From the NCBI RefSeq assembly GCF_022376295.1, contig NZ_CP060140.1:3352356-3416355 (forward strand): a stretch of DNA of 64,000 bases, read 5' to 3'. The DNA is from Nodularia sphaerocarpa UHCC 0038. Lineage in GTDB: Bacteria; Cyanobacteriota; Cyanobacteriia; Cyanobacteriales; Nostocaceae. A model generated the notes under the pieces. It was given only the letters and a program-made list of their open reading frames with translations, did not search any database and was not told the DNA's origin. The position numbers and the translations under genes are program-made. Shown here piece after piece: positions 60,635-64,000 of this stretch (the first letter of the stretch is position 1; each line of letters begins with the position of its first letter).

Positions 60635-61042
60635 AGCGTCACCATAGATATAGTTAGTCAAGTTGAGGGAAATTTATTTTTTTTAACCCAAGCTATTTTG
60701 GATTATAATTGTAAGATTTATCTAGGATACTTTACTATCCCCGTGATTTGTCTTAATATAGATTAAGTAGAACTCATATCGACTTCATATTTTACGGTTG
60801 CAGATGGCAACTGAGGATAAAAAGAATTTTCGCAAATAACTTAAGTGTGCTTCTAAGAGATTCAAAAATTTAGGGAAGGTAAAGGAACCTATATCAGGGA
60901 TGAATCTTCATCTTCCATACGCGGTGTATGAATTGAGTTCTTTTGGTAGCGCCCTATGTTCCGTGATATGTGTACTACCTTTCTAGACCAGATTTAGTTA
61001 TTAAAGATCCGTCGTGTTTACGGAGTAGAGGACAACGCACCA

Positions 61043-62026
61043 ATGGCTATTGTTAACACCAAAACTGAAAACCACAATACCAAGTTCACGGCTGATATGG
61101 TAAGAACCTATCTGCGGGAAATTGGTCGTGTACCCTTGCTAACTCGAGATGAAGAGATTATTTTTGGGAAGCAGGTACAACAGATGATGACGCTTCTGGA
61201 TGCTAAACAAGCTTTAGCGAAGCAGCTAGATCATGAACCAAGTTTACCAGAATGGGCTGCCCATGTTAACTTACCGGAAACAGAGGTAACACAGACTGTA
61301 GCTCAAGGTAAACGAGCCAAGCAAAAGATGATTGAAGCGAACCTGCGCTTGGTTGTGGCGATCGCCAAGAAATACCAAAAGCGCAACATGGAGTTTTTGG
61401 ATTTGATCCAAGAAGGAACTCTAGGTTTAGAACGGGGTGTGGAGAAGTTTGATCCCACAAGGGGTTATAAGTTTTCCACCTATGCTTACTGGTGGATTCG
61501 CCAAGCGATTACTCGCGCGATCGCACAACAAGGACGCACCATTAGATTACCGATTCATATCACCGAGAAACTGAACAAAATCAAAAAAGTGCAGCGAGAA
61601 CTGGCTCAAAAATTTGGGCGATCGCCGACACCTACTGAAATTGCTCACGAGCTAGAACTAGAGCCGATGCAGATTCGCGAGTATCTTAACATGGCTCGTC
61701 AACCAGTGTCGTTGGATGTGAAAGTCGGCGATAACCAGGATACTGAATTGCAAGAAATGCTCGAAGATGAAGGACCATCTCCAGAGTATTACACCACCCA
61801 AGAATTCTTGCGTCAAGACCTGAATAACTTGTTAGCAGAACTCACCCCGCAACAACGACAAGTTCTAGCCCTGCGCTTTGGTTTAGAAGACGGTAACGAA
61901 ATGTCTTTAGCCAAAGTCGGCGAACGCTTAAATCTTAGCCGTGAGCGCGTCCGCCAGTTAGAACATCAAGCTCTTGCTCATTTGCGCCGTCGTCGCGCCC
62001 ATGTCAAAGAGTACGTTGCTAGCTAA
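61043..62026 (+). CDS. Group 2 sigma-70 factor (SigB/SigD-like)
   Basis: 327 residues. Region 1.2 (TADMVRTYLREIGRVPLLTRDEE), region 2 (EANLRLVVAIAKKYQKRNMEFLDLIQEGTLGLERGVEKFDPTRGYKFSTYAYWWIRQAITRAI) including the -10-recognition helix, region 3 (KIKKVQRELAQKFGRSPTPTEIA), and region 4 with MSLAKVGERLNLSRERVRQLEHQAL. It lacks the N-terminal extension of RpoD/SigA, which marks it as a non-essential group 2 factor used for stress, nitrogen or carbon adaptation. Which sig letter cannot be fixed. A 555-nt leader precedes and a terminator follows. Confidence 0.93.
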   Translation: MAIVNTKTENHNTKFTADMVRTYLREIGRVPLLTRDEEIIFGKQVQQMMTLLDAKQALAKQLDHEPSLPEWAAHVNLPETEVTQTVAQGKRAKQKMIEANLRLVVAIAKKYQKRNMEFLDLIQEGTLGLERGVEKFDPTRGYKFSTYAYWWIRQAITRAIAQQGRTIRLPIHITEKLNKIKKVQRELAQKFGRSPTPTEIAHELELEPMQIREYLNMARQPVSLDVKVGDNQDTELQEMLEDEGPSPEYYTTQEFLRQDLNNLLAELTPQQRQVLALRFGLEDGNEMSLAKVGERLNLSRERVRQLEHQALAHLRRRRAHVKEYVAS

Positions 62027-62633
62027 AAGCAGATGGCTTTCGGTGACGCGCCTCCTGAACTCAGGGGGCGATTTTTTTTGGTATAGCTGGGGAGTGGGGA
62101 GTTATAGCAAAAGTCAAAAGTCAAAAGTCAAAAGTCAAAAGTGAAAGACTTGCTTTGACTGGGTTTTAGACTTTTCCTATGTCCTAATCTCCTTGACGGT
62201 TGCTATACTTCGACTGCGCTCATTAACCGGGGGAGTAGGGAGTAGGTTAAAACGCTTTTGGTGTCTAAGTTTGATTATCCGTTTATGTCCTAACCTCCTG
62301 GGGGGTTGCTGTATGAAAAGAATATCTGCACTCATGCGGAATCGGCATATTTGCTGTTGTAGCTTTTGATATGACAACATTATGAAAAAAATGCTTTTTT
62401 TATTTTCATCGTCCCAAGGGATGAATCTATTGGGTGAAGTCTGAACTGCTAAAATCCGATTATTGGGCAATCAAAGTCTAAAATTACAGAAAAATTTCAG
62501 TTTTTTCGATGTTATTATTCTAGACAATAGAGATATAGATAATACCTTTGACAGAGCCTTGAACAATCAGTATTTGGTTATGGTTTAAGTAAGTTGCAGA
62601 GGAAAAAGTTAATTTTTTAACAGGAGAAATCGG
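62027..62633. other. Intergenic region
   Basis: 607 bp. A terminator (62049-62079), the AAAAGTCA octamer array (about 62107-62143), and two imperfect copies of TATGTCCTAA(C/T)CTCCT (62178 and 62284). A 97-codon minus-strand frame was not accepted. Confidence 0.6.
62049..62079 (+). terminator. Intrinsic terminator after sigma gene
   Basis: CGCCTCCTG / CAGGGGGCG stem with loop AACT, followed by TTTTTTTT. Confidence 0.88.
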
Positions 62634-63434
62634 GTGCTTAACAACATTCATAAATTATTGACTGGGCGACAGTTAAAACTTACCATTCTCAGCTTACTGC
62701 TCACATTAGGCGTTGTGGGTGAACAAACTAAACCAGTATTGAGTAACCAAATAGAAACAGCATCTGGGGCGATGGAAGTAGAGGCTAATTTGCCCGAATC
62801 CAATCATCAAGAGCCTGTTTTATCTCGCCTCAGACAAGTTCGAGAACAAAGAAATCTCAAGAAGAGAATTGCTGAACAGAGTCAAAATAGAAAAAATGCT
62901 CAACAGTCGCAACTTGACACCTCAAATACTGTCAACAGTCAAGTTGAACCCCGGACTAGATTTGTGTCCTCTAACCAATTATTGCAGAATATCAGAACCT
63001 TACCTGAAGCTACCGCCCTATTTACCAGGACTCCAGAACCTGTAAGAGCAAAATTCCCCACCAAAGATGGGACTTATCTCTATGGTCAATCGCCAGAAGC
63101 TAACCAGCTTGGGCAAGCATATATACTATTTGAGCAGCGTCAAGGTAGAATAACGGGTGCGTTGTATATGCCTGAATCAGAGTTTAGTTGCTTTCAAGGG
63201 GCTATAGAGCAATCGGGACAATTGGCGATGACAGTTACTGGTTCTCCTGGTGAAATCGGTGTCAATCAAGTAGCTACAGCGAATCAACTCCAAATACCTG
63301 ACTACAGTGATGAGCAGATGATTAGCTATCCTTACTCTGTAGCACTGCAAGACTATCATCAGATCAACTCCATCAGCGCTAACGACCAACGCATTTTACA
63401 AATGTGTAAAGAAGTTTACAGTGGTGTTGATTAA
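62634..63434 (+). CDS. Secreted protein of unknown function
   Basis: 266 residues from GTG 62634, preceded by AGGAGA at an ideal distance. A hydrophobic N-terminal segment (about 14-32, LKLTILSLLLTLGVVGEQ) acts as signal peptide or anchor. Residues 45-110 are Gln/Arg-rich and helical; the rest forms a compact domain with FPTKDGTYLYGQSPEANQLGQAYILFEQRQGRITGALYMPESEFSCFQG, where FEQRQGRITGALYMP is a recognisable repeated pattern in cyanobacterial hypothetical proteins. Function unknown. Convergent with cobO; the stop codons overlap by 4 nt. Confidence 0.72.
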   Translation: MLNNIHKLLTGRQLKLTILSLLLTLGVVGEQTKPVLSNQIETASGAMEVEANLPESNHQEPVLSRLRQVREQRNLKKRIAEQSQNRKNAQQSQLDTSNTVNSQVEPRTRFVSSNQLLQNIRTLPEATALFTRTPEPVRAKFPTKDGTYLYGQSPEANQLGQAYILFEQRQGRITGALYMPESEFSCFQGAIEQSGQLAMTVTGSPGEIGVNQVATANQLQIPDYSDEQMISYPYSVALQDYHQINSISANDQRILQMCKEVYSGVD

Positions 63435-64000
63435 AACTCAATCCCTGCTTGCGCCTTCACGCCTTGATCCCGGAAAGGATGTTTGATTAGAGTCATTTCG
63501 GTGACTAAATCGGCTCGCTCGATTAAAGCAGCTGGCGCGCCTCTACCTGTGAGAATTACGTGCTTGTTTGGTGGTTTTTGTGCCAAACCTGCTAAAACGT
63601 CTTCTACTTGTAAATAAGCCATTTTCAGGGCAATATTGATTTCATCCAACAGCACGAGCTGGAAATCGGGATTGCGGATATATTCTAAGGATTTTTCCCA
63701 AGCGGCGCTGGCTTTGTCGAGGTCGCGATCGCGATCTTGAGTTTCCCAGGTAAAGCCTTCGCCCATAGCGTGAAATTCGATCTGGTCTTCCCAAAGGCTG
63801 AAAACTTGTTTTTCTGATGGTTCCCAAGAACCTTTGATGAATTGGATTATGGCTACTTTATAACCATGACCGAGCGATCGCAACACCATTCCCAAAGCCG
63901 CAGTGGTTTTACCTTTACCGTTACCAGTATTGACTATAATTAACCCTTTTTCAGGTACAGCCTCAGCTATCCGGCGATCCTGTACTTCTTTTCGCCGTTG
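63431..64000 (-). CDS. cobO: Cob(I)yrinic acid a,c-diamide adenosyltransferase, 5' end beyond window
   Basis: 190 codons seen, open to the window edge. Adds the adenosyl group to cobalamin precursors (cobalamin biosynthesis). Walker A-like P-loop GNGKGKTTAALG lies 26 residues into the visible part, then VAIIQFIKG, HAMGEGFTWET and LVLLDEINIALK as the Walker B-like strand, and HVILTGRGAP. These are the BtuR/CobO signatures. Missing residues at the N-terminus are probably few. No cobalamin riboswitch is in view because the promoter lies outside. Confidence 0.92.
   Translation of the reverse strand, partial: QRRKEVQDRRIAEAVPEKGLIIVNTGNGKGKTTAALGMVLRSLGHGYKVAIIQFIKGSWEPSEKQVFSLWEDQIEFHAMGEGFTWETQDRDRDLDKASAAWEKSLEYIRNPDFQLVLLDEINIALKMAYLQVEDVLAGLAQKPPNKHVILTGRGAPAALIERADLVTEMTLIKHPFRDQGVKAQAGIEF

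Larger units (their letters stand above)
60488..61042. other. Long leader of sigma gene with fold-back elements
   Basis: 555 bp. A perfect palindrome GACGCGATTAATCGCGTC (60496-60513), a structured stretch (60567-60634) in which CCCCC pairs with GGGGG and CAGTT with AACTG, followed by TTTT. The rest has no recognisable feature. I could not match it to any riboswitch class I know. Confidence 0.55.

Noticed and set aside
62177..62470. Minus-strand frame of 97 codons in the spacer after the sigma gene
   Set aside because: It runs through dispersed repeats, has no recognisable domain and no ribosome-binding site; chance frame is more likely.

Overview
The window looks like chromosomal DNA of a filamentous, probably heterocyst-forming cyanobacterium (Nostocales: Nostoc/Anabaena/Nodularia/Calothrix type). 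The genus is inference. The grounds are frequent HIP1 octamers (GCGATCGC), heptanucleotide and octanucleotide tandem repeats between genes, several families of short palindromic repeats, and cyanobacterial gene content: a clpR-clpP3 pair, a high-light-inducible protein, a COP23-domain protein, bacterial Ser/Thr kinases, a PIN/TRAM membrane protein, DUF1822 and a group 2 sigma factor.

Layout. 1-2.1 kb: two divergent glycosyltransferases (GT2, cut by the window edge, and GT4). 2.1-7.5 kb: repeat-rich spacers, a small membrane protein, a PAS-CRP regulator, a two-gene unit of unknown function (zinc ribbon plus winged-helix-like repeat protein) and a pair of minus-strand terminators that may mark small RNAs. 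8.0-10.3 kb: a divergent OmpR-type regulator and CHASE3 histidine kinase. 10.4-15.7 kb: a run of small stress-type genes (PRC-barrel, LapA-like, PNPOx-like, PEBP/YbhB, HPF-cold-shock fusion, phosphoribosyltransferase). 16.3-17.7 kb: clpR-clpP3. 18.0-20.6 kb: two overlapping paralogous VWA-domain genes.

21-39 kb is the most unusual part. It holds a secreted HtrA-like protease, a COP23 protein, two large secreted proteins each with two trypsin-like domains followed by TPR arrays, a 1555-residue CHAT-protease/STAND-NTPase/membrane/WD40 protein, a small TPR protein, a DUF1822 protein and a sigma-70-like factor. The two double-trypsin/TPR genes are near-identical at their 5' ends and lie in opposite orientation around the CHAT-STAND-WD40 gene, forming an inverted repeat about 13 kb across. 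I propose this as a candidate envelope-proteolysis or signalling system. The domain calls are seen in the sequence; the joint function is inference.

39-64 kb: PIN/TRAM protein, hemW, a RAYT transposase flanked by its REP-like hairpins, a Ser/Thr kinase fused to a formylglycine-generating-enzyme domain, a HerA/DUF87 ATPase, a GST, a fasciclin protein, an RRM protein, a 56-residue HLIP, a PaaK-like adenylating enzyme, two tandem Ser/Thr kinases sharing an extracytoplasmic domain, an ankyrin protein, a deoxyhypusine-synthase-like protein, pgk, a universal stress protein, a group 2 sigma factor, a secreted protein of unknown function and the 3' part of cobO.

Non-autonomous inverted-repeat elements are a second theme. 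I recognise three MITE-like families with at least two copies each, one copy with an 11-bp target duplication inside another repeat, plus several palindromic repeat families. I saw no CRISPR array, rRNA or convincing tRNA.
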